Shown here in pieces: positions 17,315-26,992 of a stretch of 64,000 nt of DNA. This DNA is from Bifidobacterium ramosum. Its GTDB lineage: Bacteria; Actinomycetota; Actinomycetes; Actinomycetales; Bifidobacteriaceae. The stretch lies in assembly GCF_009299505.1 (NCBI RefSeq), contig NZ_WBSM01000002.1:248001-312000 (forward strand), read 5' to 3'. The notes below the pieces were generated by a model. It was not told the origin of the DNA, searched no databases, and saw only the letters and a program-made list of their open reading frames with translations. The stretch's first letter is position 1. The number at the start of each line of letters is the position of its first letter. The position numbers were made by a program, and so were the translations under genes.

Positions 17315-17652
17315 CCCTCTAACGGACATACAGCCGATTTTGGCACCCTTATCGGCTGTATGTCCGTTAGAGGGGGAAGGTCATGTCGTGTTGGAGCGGA
17401 TTGATGTCGTTTGATCATGTCGTTTGATCATGTCTTTTGATCATGTCGTCAATCTATGTCGTTCTTTGCGCTTCCGTTCTTTCTCGTATCTTTAGCGGAC
17501 ATACAGCCGATTTTCATGGTCATATCGGCTGTATGTCCGTTGGGGGAGAGGGGCAGAGACGGAGGTGAGTACAGCCGTTGCGTAGTTTCCAGACTCATCA
17601 TTTTTTACGGGCATACAGCCGATTCGGATGCCTTTATCGGCTGCATGCCCGT
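17315..17652. repeat. Cluster of three family-A hairpins
   Basis: Copies lie at 17315-17374 (24-bp perfect stem, 12-base loop), 17494-17541 and 17607-17652. The last has ACGGGCATACAGCC on the left and a right arm carrying ATGCCCGT, so an A-T pair of the common form has become G-C in both arms. They occupy the convergent gap 17287-17754 with the hairpin at 17686. No gene is seen there. Confidence 0.85.
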
Positions 17653-17685
17653 TGAGAAGAGGTAGTGGATCTATGAAGTTGTGGG

Positions 17686-17731
17686 ACGGCCATGCTCAGC
17701 AGAGGCGGGATGGACTGCTGAGCATGGCCGT
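17686..17731. repeat. 17-bp perfect hairpin beside the ABC exporter 3' end
   Basis: ACGGCCATGCTCAGCAG (17686-17702) pairs perfectly with CTGCTGAGCATGGCCGT (17715-17731) around a 12-base loop. It lies 24 bases beyond the stop codon of the minus-strand exporter gene. There is no U-tract on either strand. The stem sequence is unrelated to family A. Confidence 0.7.
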
Positions 17732-17754
17732 TCATGGGAGGAACAGCCGAGACG

Positions 17755-20700
17755 TCAGACGGCGACGACGCGGTCGGCGATGCGCATGGCGGACTCGCGG
17801 TGGGAGACGAGGACGATGGCGGCGTCATGTTCCGTGGCGAGCGTGTTGATCGACTGGAGGATCACCGCCTCGTTGAGCGCATCGAGCCGGCTGGTCGGCT
17901 CGTCGAACAGCACGAGATCGGCATTGCGCAGGAAGATGCGGGCCAGACCGATGCGCTGGCGTTCGCCTTCGGACAGGCGGTCGCCCAGTTCACCGACCGG
18001 CGTGTCGAATCCCTGCGGCAGCGAGTCGATCAACTCGAGTACCGACGCCTTGCGGCATGCGTCGCGCAACAGTGCGTCCGTGTCCGCGCCGGTCTGGTGC
18101 GTCGTGCTGTCCGCTGGGTCGCCGTCGTGCCCTGTCGATGCTTCCGTTACGTGCCGTGCATCATCCATATCGTTCGAGCCGACCGGCAGCGCGATGAGCA
18201 GGTTGTCGCGGATCGTCCCATCGAACAGCGCGGTTTCCTGACTCATCATGGTCTGGATCGTGCGACGGTGATGCATGTCGACGGTCGGCAGCGACGTGCC
18301 GGACATCGTGACCGTGCCCGACTGCGGATCCCAGTAGCGCATGAGCAGTTTGAGCATGGTGGATTTGCCGCGGCCGGACGGTCCCTGCACGCCGAGGATG
18401 CCGGTGCGGGGGATGACTAGGGAATAGTCGTCGAGGATCGCGGATGCGGCGGCGTTCTCGGTCCGACCGGAACGGGCGGTCTTTGCCGAGGTGGGATCGG
18501 CGACGCCGGTCGTCGCGGGATAGGCGAAGGTGACATGATCGAGTGCCATGCCGTTGTACGCCGGCGCTGCGGTGCCGGTTTCCGTCACGACCGGCGTCTC
18601 GTCCATCAGTGCGAACAGACGACGTGCCGCGGCGAACGTATTCGTCAGGTTCGCCGGCAGGGCGCTCAATGCCAGCGTCGGACCGAATGAACTGGCGATC
18701 AGTATGACGGCGACGATCAACGACGGTGCGGCCGCTGACGAGATCGTGGCACCGCCGTCGACGGCGGTCAGAGCGGCAATCGTGGTGAATGCCAGCACCA
18801 GCACACCGCCGACGCCGGCGTAATGGCCGTTGACACGACTGAGCTTCGCCCGTTTCGCCCACAAGTCACGCGTCCGCGAGACGATGTCGGCGACGCGCGC
18901 CTCGCCGGCACCGAACCGGATGATCTCGCCGATGCCGCGCATACCGTCGAGCACACGGTCGTCCAACGCCGAGGACTCCCGACGCAGGTCATCGCCGATG
19001 CCGCGCACCGCACGAGCGAACAGGAACGGCAGCAGTACGCCGATCGTCAGATGTGCAACGATGAGCACCAGCGCCATCCACGGGGACAGCGTGAGCAGTG
19101 CAACGATGTATACCACCGTGGTGGCCGCGGCGATGACCACCGGGGAGATTGTGTGCGCGAAGAAGATCTCCAGCATCTCCACGTCGGTGGTGATCAGCGC
19201 GATGAGATCGCCCTTGCCCTTGCCGTCCAGTTTGGCCGGGGCAAGACGGCGCAGCACGGCGAACGCCTTCGACCGGAACAGCGCCAGCAGGCGGAATGCC
19301 ACGTTATGGTTCATGAACTGCTCGGTGTAGCGCATCAGACCGCGGATCAGCGCGCATACCGCCATGCCGGCGACCGACGCCGCCACGCCCAGCCCCCATA
19401 CCGGATGGCCGAGCGCGGCGAGCAGCGCCATCGCGCCGAACACCGGCAGGAACGTGGCGGCGAGATGACCGAGCGTGCCGAAGACGCAGGCCATGACCAT
19501 GAACCGGGCCAACGGCCGGGCCTCGCGCAGGAGACGGGGGATCAGTGCGGTGAGCGGCAGCGAGGTCGGCGAAGCAGCGGATTCGGATGCGGCGGCGGTG
19601 GATGTCGGTGCCGTCATGGCAGGCGTGGCGGATGCGGTTGCGGACGAATCCTTGGCCCGCGGCCGGATCGCCTTCTCTGCCGGTGCAGGAGAGACGGGAT
19701 CGTTTTCCGTGCGAGGTACGGGAGCGGTCGCGTCGGCACGGCGACCGACCTGTTCGATGGATTGCTGCGCGCGATACAGCCGGGCGTATGTGCCGTCCGT
19801 GGCGATCAGCCCGCGGTGCAGACCGCTTTCGATGACGTCGCCGTGATCGAACACGATGATCATGTCGGCGTCGGCCGCGTTCGCCATGCGATGCGTGATC
19901 ATGATGACCGTCTTGCCGGCCTTCGCCAGATCACGGATCGACGCGAGAATCAGCGCCTCGCTTTCCGCGTCGACGCTGCTGGTCGCCTCGTCGAACACCA
20001 TCACCGAACCGCCGTGCAGCAGCGCGCGGGCGATCGCGAGTCGCTGCCGCTGGCCGCCGGACAGATTCGCCGAGTCCGGTTCGATCGTCATGTCAAGGCC
20101 GTCCGGCTGCGACCGTACGAAATCATCGATGCGCGCGCGACGCAACGCATCCCACAGCACGTCGTCGGCCACCGCGTCGCCATCGTCGCCGTTGCCGACG
20201 TCATGGCAGGCCATCAGCAGATTCTCGCGCAACGTGCCGGCGAACAGATGACTGCGCGCGCCGACCAACGTGACCGTACGCGTCAGCGACCGCGCCGACA
20301 GATCGCGGATCTCATGCTTGCCGTGCATGTCCAGCAACGCGATCGAACCGTCGTATCCGGTCAACGTGCCGGCCAGCAGTGCCGCCGCCGTTGACTTGCC
20401 GGAACCGCTCACGCCCACGATCGCCGTGACCTGACCGGGGTTCGCGAGGAACGTGACATCATGCAACGCCGGCTCAGTCGCACCTCCGTACGTGAACCCA
20501 GCCTGTTCGAACGCGACGGCCGGCGCGAACCTGCTGTCGGCCAGTTCGACGTCGCCATGCCGCGGTTCGGGCGCATCCAGCAACGCGAAAATACGCTTGG
20601 TCGACGTCATGCCGTTCATCGCGACATGGAAATACGAGCCGAGCTGACGCAGCGGAATGAAGAAATCCGCCGACAGCAGCACGATCATCAGCGCTCCCGG

Positions 20701-21546
20701 CAGCCCGAGCGAGCCGGTCGTCAGCTGCCAGATCGCCACACCGATGCCGGCCGCCGAACCGCCGTACGCCACCAGATCCATCGCCGTGAGCGAGCGCAGC
20801 TGAATCTGCAGTACGTTCATCGTCATCACACGGAACTCCTCCGCCTTGCGATCCATCTCGCGTGCGGCGCGCCCGTCGGCGTCGAAGATCTTCAACGTGG
20901 CGAGTCCCTGCAGATTGTCGAGGAACGCGGCACCCATGTCGGTGTACTTGCCCCAGTACTTTTTGAACACGCGTGCGGCGCTCATCGCGACGAGGCCCAC
21001 GATCACCACGATGAGCGGCGCGCACACGAGCAGCGTCACGGCGGCGGACACGTTGACCGGCAGCAGCACGGCGAACAGGGTGAGCGGGGCGAGCACCGCG
21101 TAGCACAGTTGCGGCAGGAACAGTTCGAAGAAGCTCTGGATCTGCTCGATGCCCTCACCGGCGGACTGCACCACGTCGGCGGTCTTCACACGGGCGGAAT
21201 ACGACGGGCCGAGCGCGAGCATCTTGCGGTACAGTCGTTCGCGCAGGGACAGTTTGACGCGTTCGGCGGCCTCGAAGCCAAGGCGTGTCGCGCCGCGCGT
21301 GGTGAGGTATCGTACGGCGGCGATGATGGCGAATACGAGAAGATACCACGGCAGACGTGTGGGGGAGACGATCGTCGCGGCGGCTGCGGCGTGCGGGTCG
21401 AACCATCGCAGCAGATCGCCGAGCAGCGCCAGCAACGTTACGACGAACGCGACGTTGGCCAGCAGCCCAAGCCACATCAGCGCCACCTTGCCGGCGACGA
21501 GCCGGCCGATGCCGGGAGCCAGTGTGAAGAGCCGTTTGTCGAACAT
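17755..21546 (-). CDS. Fused CydD-CydC-like ABC exporter
   Basis: A single 1263-residue chain containing two complete ABC exporter halves. Half 1 (residues 1 to about 590) has six membrane segments and a nucleotide domain with Walker A GVSGSGKST, signature LSGGQRQRLAIARALL and Walker B VMVFDEATSSVD. Half 2 (about 670-1263) has GPSGRGKST, LSEGERQRIGLARIFL and LVLFDEPTSRLD. Order and motifs resemble CydD followed by CydC, thiol exporters needed for cytochrome bd assembly. The linker at about 595-665 is Ala/Thr/Pro-rich. The ATG at 21546 is preceded by AAGGAGG. No cydAB genes are nearby, so another substrate is possible. Confidence 0.85.
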   Translation of the reverse strand: MFDKRLFTLAPGIGRLVAGKVALMWLGLLANVAFVVTLLALLGDLLRWFDPHAAAAATIVSPTRLPWYLLVFAIIAAVRYLTTRGATRLGFEAAERVKLSLRERLYRKMLALGPSYSARVKTADVVQSAGEGIEQIQSFFELFLPQLCYAVLAPLTLFAVLLPVNVSAAVTLLVCAPLIVVIVGLVAMSAARVFKKYWGKYTDMGAAFLDNLQGLATLKIFDADGRAAREMDRKAEEFRVMTMNVLQIQLRSLTAMDLVAYGGSAAGIGVAIWQLTTGSLGLPGALMIVLLSADFFIPLRQLGSYFHVAMNGMTSTKRIFALLDAPEPRHGDVELADSRFAPAVAFEQAGFTYGGATEPALHDVTFLANPGQVTAIVGVSGSGKSTAAALLAGTLTGYDGSIALLDMHGKHEIRDLSARSLTRTVTLVGARSHLFAGTLRENLLMACHDVGNGDDGDAVADDVLWDALRRARIDDFVRSQPDGLDMTIEPDSANLSGGQRQRLAIARALLHGGSVMVFDEATSSVDAESEALILASIRDLAKAGKTVIMITHRMANAADADMIIVFDHGDVIESGLHRGLIATDGTYARLYRAQQSIEQVGRRADATAPVPRTENDPVSPAPAEKAIRPRAKDSSATASATPAMTAPTSTAAASESAASPTSLPLTALIPRLLREARPLARFMVMACVFGTLGHLAATFLPVFGAMALLAALGHPVWGLGVAASVAGMAVCALIRGLMRYTEQFMNHNVAFRLLALFRSKAFAVLRRLAPAKLDGKGKGDLIALITTDVEMLEIFFAHTISPVVIAAATTVVYIVALLTLSPWMALVLIVAHLTIGVLLPFLFARAVRGIGDDLRRESSALDDRVLDGMRGIGEIIRFGAGEARVADIVSRTRDLWAKRAKLSRVNGHYAGVGGVLVLAFTTIAALTAVDGGATISSAAAPSLIVAVILIASSFGPTLALSALPANLTNTFAAARRLFALMDETPVVTETGTAAPAYNGMALDHVTFAYPATTGVADPTSAKTARSGRTENAAASAILDDYSLVIPRTGILGVQGPSGRGKSTMLKLLMRYWDPQSGTVTMSGTSLPTVDMHHRRTIQTMMSQETALFDGTIRDNLLIALPVGSNDMDDARHVTEASTGHDGDPADSTTHQTGADTDALLRDACRKASVLELIDSLPQGFDTPVGELGDRLSEGERQRIGLARIFLRNADLVLFDEPTSRLDALNEAVILQSINTLATEHDAAIVLVSHRESAMRIADRVVAV

Positions 21547-21754
21547 TCCCCCTCCTTGTTGCGTGCGGTGTGCGACGTGTTGTACATCGCTCTGCGTTGT
21601 GGTGCGGCGCCGCGCGTCGTGTGCTGTGCCGTGCGTGCGGTTGCGTACGGTGCCGTGCGGATGCCGCGCGGCGCGGTTCGAGTCCACACTAACAATCCTG
21701 GGCGGATTTGACTAGGGTTTCGCGCTCGGCGGCACGTTACGGCCGGTCCTTCCT

Positions 21755-22231
21755 CAACGGACAACCAGCCGATTTGGGAAGCCGATCGGCTGCATGTCCG
21801 TTGGGTGGTGGGTTTGGTTGTTTGGGAACGGCGCTGTTTGTTTCCGGCGTCGCTTGCTCGACGGACATACGGCCGATATGGCTGTGCGGATCGGCTGCAT
21901 GTCCGTTGGGTGGAAGCTGATGATGAGGATCTCGATGGGATACGCGACGATGTGCGTCTTCTTGGCGCAAGGATTTCGGGGAATGAGTCCGTTCGTCCCG
22001 AATTTCTTGCGCGGGGGATCGGTAAGCGCAGGAAATTCGGGAAATTGGGGCTGATGTCCCGAAATCCTTGCACTGACGGCGGCTCAATGCAAGGATTTCG
22101 GGACGAGTGGGTTGTCTTCCCGAAATTCTTGCGCCGGTTGGGGTGGTGGGAGGCTGCGGCGCTGCTGAGTCCTAACCTTCAACGGACAACCGGCCGATTG
22201 ACCATGCGGATCGGCTGGTTGTCCGTTGAAG
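21755..22231. repeat. Three family-A hairpins flanking a family-F palindrome
   Basis: Family-A copies lie at 21755-21803, 21859-21908 and 22177-22231. The third has arms ACGGACAACC and GGTTGTCCGT, extended by CTTCA/TGAAG. Between the second and third is the family-F element at 21965-22135. The gap between the exporter and the AraC gene (21547-22385) contains only these repeats as far as I can see. Confidence 0.82.
21965..22135. repeat. Family-F large palindrome, copy 1
   Basis: The first arm GCGCAAGGATTTCGGG (from 21965) and the last arm CCCGAAATTCTTGCGC (to 22134) can pair. Inside are three smaller hairpins, each built on GGATTTCGGG- or GAAATTCGGG-like arms. A related element of similar size lies at 46509-46678. 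Confidence 0.75.
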
Positions 22232-22385
22232 ATGGTGGATTTGGCCGGTTTGAAACGGCGCTGTTTGTTTCCGGTTCTGCTGCCTCAGCGGACGGTGAGG
22301 CAGCAGAATGGGATGCGGGGGCTCATACCGCCTTCAGCGGGTTGCCGCGTCCGACGGCATGGTGGTGCGGCATGGTGCGGCGCGA

Positions 22386-23285
22386 TCACGGTCGGGCGAC
22401 GGCGCGGAAGCCGTTCGGGGTCATGCCCGTCCGGCGCTTGAATGCCGCGGTGAACGCGTTCGCATTGGGATATCCCACGGTGCGGGCCACGTCCCGAACC
22501 GGCATGTCCGTTGACGACAGCAGTCGTTTCGCTTCGTCCATTCTGCGCGTGGTGAGATATTCGTGCGGCGTGACCCCGGTCAGTGCCTTGAATTTGCGCA
22601 GATACTGACGTTCGCTCATCATCGCGCGCCGGCTCAGCATGGCAAGGGTAAGGCGGTCGGCGAAATGCCCGTCGATGAACCCGATGGTTTCGCGGATCGC
22701 CGGCAGATCGTCGTCGCGGGCGTCGGAACGAAGTGCCAGCTCGGTCAGCAGGTCGGTGAGTATTCTGGCGCCAATGATGTCCGCCTGGGGATGGTCTTGC
22801 GTATAGGTGTCCAGCAGCAGGTCGATGGAGTTTTCCATGAGCGCGGTGTTGCCGATGGGGAACACATTGCCCGCAACGGCGGTGATGCGTTCGTAGTAGA
22901 TGCGCGCCGAGACGCCGTCGAAGTGAATCATGCTGGTTCTGGTGAGACTGTCCGTGCTTCCCTCGTGATGACGGTACGTGTCGAACAGGAAGACGTCGCC
23001 CGGATGCACGTCATGCCGCAGCGTTCCCGTGTCGTCCCAGATCGTTGCGTGGAGCGTCCCCTCCGTCACGACCCCCAACAGGAAACTGTCAAACCGTTGC
23101 CGTTCAAGCCTGAACTCCGGCGCATAGGCGAATCGTCCCACTCGCAGCGGGTAGAGCAGCCCACGTTGCGCCTCGCCCGACGGCACGGTGATGAGCAACG
23201 TCGATTCCGAGGAGATGACGCCCTTTTCGACCGGGTGGATGATGGCGGGAACCGTGTGCCGGTTGCGCTGTGCTGTGCGCTGCAT
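22386..23285 (-). CDS. AraC-family transcriptional regulator
   Basis: A 299-residue regulator with an N-terminal cupin-like ligand domain (about residues 30-150, including HPGDVFLFDTYRHHEG) and a C-terminal double helix-turn-helix (about 200-295). The DNA-binding part includes LTLAMLSRRAMMSERQYLRK and DVARTVGYPNANAFTAAFKR. The ATG at 23285 is chosen because GGAAGG lies eight bases upstream; longer versions read through the AT-rich promoter region. It is divergent from the ABC sugar importer, a usual arrangement for a sugar-responsive activator of that operon. Effector unknown; a beta-galactoside is suggested by the GH42 gene downstream. Confidence 0.88.
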   Translation of the reverse strand: MQRTAQRNRHTVPAIIHPVEKGVISSESTLLITVPSGEAQRGLLYPLRVGRFAYAPEFRLERQRFDSFLLGVVTEGTLHATIWDDTGTLRHDVHPGDVFLFDTYRHHEGSTDSLTRTSMIHFDGVSARIYYERITAVAGNVFPIGNTALMENSIDLLLDTYTQDHPQADIIGARILTDLLTELALRSDARDDDLPAIRETIGFIDGHFADRLTLAMLSRRAMMSERQYLRKFKALTGVTPHEYLTTRRMDEAKRLLSSTDMPVRDVARTVGYPNANAFTAAFKRRTGMTPNGFRAVARP

Positions 23286-23581
23286 GGCCGATGCCTTCCG
23301 AATGACGCAGGTGTTCGCGGGCCGGTGCGAGGTGACTGGCCTTGCTTTCAGGATACAACACTCATTGTCGTTTTTTATGTGGTTCTTGGCGATTTTTTGA
23401 AGTGTTGATTTTGGTGAGAATATACCGAAAAACGTTGGAATATCAGTCTTTTGCGACTCTTTTCCGTTCTGTGGTGTACCTGTGTATCGTGTGGGGTGTT
23501 GGTACGGCGGTGTACCAAAAGGTACGCACTCGGACAAACCGCAAAGAACGGTCTTTGCGGACAATGCAAAGGAGACGCATC
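23286..23581. promoter_or_regulatory. Divergent AraC/importer control region
   Basis: This region is clearly richer in A and T than its surroundings, especially 23345-23470. It contains the inverted repeat TTGGTAC-GGCGGT-GTACCAA (23499-23518), a further GGTAC at 23521, and the palindrome GGTGTACC (23473-23480). These are candidate binding sites for the AraC regulator or for the LacI regulator at 29503. I cannot assign a promoter with confidence. Confidence 0.45.
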
Positions 23582-24904
23582 ATGCGCAATACGAAGAAGT
23601 TCATTGCCTCGGCGGCCGCGATCGCCACGCTCATCGGACTCGCCGCGTGTGGCAACGGGGGCGGGTTGTCCGCCACGGTCGACACCGATACGGCGAACGC
23701 CAAGGGCGAGGTCGTGTTCTGGGGATGGGGCAACGGCATCAAGGAGACCATCGCCGCATTCGAGAAGGCGAATCCGAACATTACGGTCAAGTACTCCAGC
23801 ACCGGCACCGGCGCCGATACCGCCACGGCCCTGCAGAACGCCATCGCCGCCGGCAAGGGCGCTCCGGACGTGGTGATGCTCGAGGACGCCACCGTGCCGC
23901 AGTTCGTGGTCGACGGCAGCGTCGTGGATCTTTCCCAGTTCGGCGCGGACAAGCTCAAGGATGATTTCGCCGCCGGCCCGTGGGCCAAGATGCTGCAGGA
24001 AGGCAAGCCGTACGCCCTGCCCATCGATTCCAGCCCCGAGGTCTTCTTCTACAACAAGGCCGTCTTCGACAAGGCCGGCGTGGACGGCGAGGCCATCAAG
24101 ACTTGGGACGACTATTACGAGGCCGCCAAGAAGGTCCGTGCGCTCGGCGGCGACTACTACATCGCCAATAGCATCGACTACCAGCCGTTCCTCGCCCAAG
24201 TGTGGCAGGCCGGTTCCCAGCCGTTCAAGGTCAATGGCGAGAACATCACCATCGACATGAACGACGAAGGCATCCAGAAGTACATCGCCCTCCAGCAGAA
24301 GCTCATCGACGAGGATCTGATCAACCCCAAGATCACCAATTGGACCGACGACTGGTACCGTTCGCTCGGCGACGGCACCACCGCGTCGCTGACCATCGGC
24401 GCATGGATGCCCACGGATCTCGAGACCGGCGCGGCCGCGGGCAAGGGCAACTGGCGCGTCGCGCAGCTGCCGCAGTGGAACGAGGGCGATGAGGCGTCCT
24501 CCGAGGACGGCGGCTCGGCGCTGGCCATCACCTCGCAGTCCAAGAACACCGCAGCGGCCTATAAGTTCGCGGAGTTCCTGACCCACGGCGACGGCGCGAA
24601 GGTCATGGCCGACCACGGCACGTTCCCCGCGACGACGAAGCTGCTCGAGGACAAGGACTTCCAGTCCAAGAAGAACGAGTACTTCGGCGGCCAGCAGGTC
24701 AACAAGGTGCTCGTCGAAGCCGCCGAACGCAAGGTGAGCGCATTCCAGTACCTGCCGTACAACCCGTACGCCCAGTCCAAGTACGGCGATGACGTCGTCC
24801 CGGCGTTCCAAGGCAAGAAGACCCTGAAGGACGCGATCGCGGCATATGCCAAGACCCTGGCCGACTACGGCACCGATCAGGGCTACACGGTCACGGTCAA
24901 GTAA
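23582..24904 (+). CDS. ABC sugar importer, solute-binding lipoprotein
   Basis: The extracytoplasmic binding protein (family 1) of a carbohydrate importer. The 440-residue lipoprotein has basic residues MRNTKK, a hydrophobic stretch and a lipobox GLAAC with lipidated Cys23. The mature part shows the family pattern: VVFWGWGNGIKETIAAFEKA near the start, APDVVMLEDATVPQFV and YALPIDSSPEVFFYNKAVFD. AAAGGAG precedes the chosen ATG. It is followed after 137 bases and a GC-rich hairpin by two permease genes and then a GH42 enzyme, so the ligand is probably a beta-galacto-oligosaccharide. No ATPase is encoded here; a shared MsiK-type ATPase elsewhere is expected. Confidence 0.9.
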   Translation: MRNTKKFIASAAAIATLIGLAACGNGGGLSATVDTDTANAKGEVVFWGWGNGIKETIAAFEKANPNITVKYSSTGTGADTATALQNAIAAGKGAPDVVMLEDATVPQFVVDGSVVDLSQFGADKLKDDFAAGPWAKMLQEGKPYALPIDSSPEVFFYNKAVFDKAGVDGEAIKTWDDYYEAAKKVRALGGDYYIANSIDYQPFLAQVWQAGSQPFKVNGENITIDMNDEGIQKYIALQQKLIDEDLINPKITNWTDDWYRSLGDGTTASLTIGAWMPTDLETGAAAGKGNWRVAQLPQWNEGDEASSEDGGSALAITSQSKNTAAAYKFAEFLTHGDGAKVMADHGTFPATTKLLEDKDFQSKKNEYFGGQQVNKVLVEAAERKVSAFQYLPYNPYAQSKYGDDVVPAFQGKKTLKDAIAAYAKTLADYGTDQGYTVTVK

Positions 24905-24960
24905 TCCCGCGAGGACATCGTCCGATCGCATCGCCCAATCGTATAGCACAATAACGGCAA

Positions 24961-24989
24961 GGCGGGGATGCTCCCGGTGTCCCCGCCTC
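24961..24989 (+). terminator. Attenuator-like hairpin after the binding-protein gene
   Basis: AGGCGGGGA (24961-24969) pairs with TCCCCGCCT (24981-24989) around an 11-base loop. It lies between binding-protein and permease genes, where such hairpins commonly raise the ratio of binding protein to permease. Only a weak T content follows. Confidence 0.6.
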
Positions 24990-25041
24990 GTCATGTCCGG
25001 AAACCATCATCCCGTTCATTCCTTGAAGGAAAGCAGTGATC

Positions 25042-25974
25042 ATGTCTGATCAAACCATACACGCGCCGGCCGGGACCGCCCATTCGCCCGAGGTCCGCGT
25101 GAACAAGCACAAGGCCGACTGGCGTGGCTGGAAGTTCATGTGGCCGTTCGCCGTGGTCTTCGTATTCGTCTTCATCGTTCCGATCCTGTACACGATCTAT
25201 ATCAGCTTCTTCCAGAAGAAGATGATCGGCGGCACGAAGTTCGTGGGCGTCGCCAACTACGTGCGGCTGTTCCATGACCCGAACTTCTGGTCATCGGTCG
25301 GCCGTGTGGCCATGTTCACGGTCGTGCAGGTGCCGATCATGCTGTTCCTCGCCGCCGCGATGGCGCTCGCGCTCGACTCGATGAAGCTGCACGGCACGAG
25401 GTTCTTCCGCATCTCCACGTTCCTGCCGTACGCGGTGCCCGCCGTCGTCTCCACGATGATCTGGAGCTTCATGTACGGCGCGAAATACGGTCTGGTCGCC
25501 AGCATCAACGACCTGTTCGGCACGAACTTCGACGTGCTGGTGCCCTCGGTGCTGCTCGCCAGCATCGGCAACATCGTGACCTGGGAGTTCACCGGCTACA
25601 ACATGCTGATCTTCTACAGCTCCCTGTCCACGATCCCGCACTCGCTGTACGAGGCCGCATCGATCGATGGCGCGAGCGAATGGGACATCGTCAGGAAGAT
25701 CAAGCTGCCCGAGCTCAAGGGCAGTCTTGCGATCACGGTGATCTTCTCGATCATCGGCTCGTTCCAGCTGTTCAACGAACCGTCGATCATGCAGGACATG
25801 GTCCCCGGCAACGCGATCACCACGTATTACACGCCGAACATGTACGCCTATAACCTGAGCTTCACCGGCAGCCAGTCGAACTACGCGGCCGCACTGGCGA
25901 TCACGATGGCCGTGATCACCATGGTCATCGCATACATCGTGCAGCTCAAGAGCATGAAGGAGCAGATGAAATGA
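25042..25974 (+). CDS. ABC sugar importer permease 1
   Basis: A MalF-type inner-membrane subunit of the importer, 310 residues from the ATG; a GTG six bases upstream (25036) is an alternative start with AAGGA five bases before it. Six membrane segments are visible, beginning WKFMWPFAVVFVFVFIVPI at about residues 31-49. The cytoplasmic EAA loop that contacts the ATPase is present as YEAASIDGASEWDIVRKIKL. The next permease overlaps its stop codon by four bases (ATGA), so the two are translationally coupled. Substrate is inferred from the GH42 neighbour. Confidence 0.9.
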   Translation: MSDQTIHAPAGTAHSPEVRVNKHKADWRGWKFMWPFAVVFVFVFIVPILYTIYISFFQKKMIGGTKFVGVANYVRLFHDPNFWSSVGRVAMFTVVQVPIMLFLAAAMALALDSMKLHGTRFFRISTFLPYAVPAVVSTMIWSFMYGAKYGLVASINDLFGTNFDVLVPSVLLASIGNIVTWEFTGYNMLIFYSSLSTIPHSLYEAASIDGASEWDIVRKIKLPELKGSLAITVIFSIIGSFQLFNEPSIMQDMVPGNAITTYYTPNMYAYNLSFTGSQSNYAAALAITMAVITMVIAYIVQLKSMKEQMK

Positions 25975-26960
25975 GCAGCGCAACCACCGCATCCCTGTCG
26001 TACGAAGCACGAGAGAAAGCCGCGAAACGCGCCGAACGCGCGCGTCAGAAGCGCATCGCACGCGACGAGGCGGCCGAACGCAAACGCGCGGCGAAGTCCG
26101 GGTTCGCGAACGTCAACAACCCACGCCGCTCGATGCTGCTGACCATCGTGAGCGCGATCTTCGCGGTGTACTGCCTGTTCCCGTTCGTCTACCTGATTAT
26201 CAACGCGACGAAGACGCAGGCCGACTTCACGTCCACGTTCGGCCTCGGCTTCGGCAAGACGTTCGCGCTGTGGGACAACATCGTGACCGTGTTCACGTAT
26301 CAGGACGGCATCTTCGGCCGATGGCTCCTGAACACGCTGCTCTACGTGGTGGCCGGCGCCGGCGGCGCGACGCTGCTCGCGATCATGGGCGGCTACGCGC
26401 TCGCCAAATTCCGCTTCCCCGGCCGCAAGCTGGTGTTCGCCGTCATCATCGGCGCGATTTCGGTGCCGGGCATTGCTCTCGCCGTCCCGCAGTTCCTGTT
26501 GTTCGCCAAATTGAACCTGACGAACACGCCGTGGGCCATGATCGTCCCGTCGCTGATCAGCCCGTTCGGCCTGTATCTGATGTGGATCTTCTCCGAGCAG
26601 GCCGTGCCGCAGGAACTGCTGGAGGCCGCGCGCGTGGACGGCGCGTCGGAGCTGCGTACGTTCTGGCAGATCAGCCTGCCGCTGCTGGCGCCGGGCATCG
26701 TGACGACGGCCCTGTTCACGATCGTGGCGACGTGGAACAACTACTTCCTGCCGTTGATCATGCTCAAGGAGGATTCGTGGTATCCGTTGACGATCGGTCT
26801 GAACCAGTGGAAGGACCAGGCGTCGACGGCGGGCGGCACCGCGATCCAGAACCTGGTGATCACGGGTTCGCTGATCACGATCATCCCGCTGGTGATCGCG
26901 TTCCTGTGCCTGCAGAAGTACTGGCAGTCCGGTTTGGCAGCCGGCGCGGTCAAGGAGTAA
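25971..26960 (+). CDS. ABC sugar importer permease 2
   Basis: A MalG-type permease of 329 residues. The first 50 residues are highly charged (Lys, Arg and Ala rich) and cytoplasmic. Six membrane segments follow. The EAA loop is LEAARVDGASELRTFWQISL. It pairs with the preceding permease to form the channel. After its stop codon come four tandem hairpins and then the GH42 gene, so the operon is probably interrupted or modulated there. Confidence 0.9.
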   Translation: MSSATTASLSYEAREKAAKRAERARQKRIARDEAAERKRAAKSGFANVNNPRRSMLLTIVSAIFAVYCLFPFVYLIINATKTQADFTSTFGLGFGKTFALWDNIVTVFTYQDGIFGRWLLNTLLYVVAGAGGATLLAIMGGYALAKFRFPGRKLVFAVIIGAISVPGIALAVPQFLLFAKLNLTNTPWAMIVPSLISPFGLYLMWIFSEQAVPQELLEAARVDGASELRTFWQISLPLLAPGIVTTALFTIVATWNNYFLPLIMLKEDSWYPLTIGLNQWKDQASTAGGTAIQNLVITGSLITIIPLVIAFLCLQKYWQSGLAAGAVKE

Positions 26961-26992
26961 CCGGCCCGGCGACGGCCGTCTCGTGGCCGGTA

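Noticed and set aside
17315..17652. Family-A hairpins as ordinary intrinsic terminators
   Set aside because: No T-run follows on either strand, and other copies lie in divergent gaps where no transcript should end. A terminator role for individual copies cannot be excluded.
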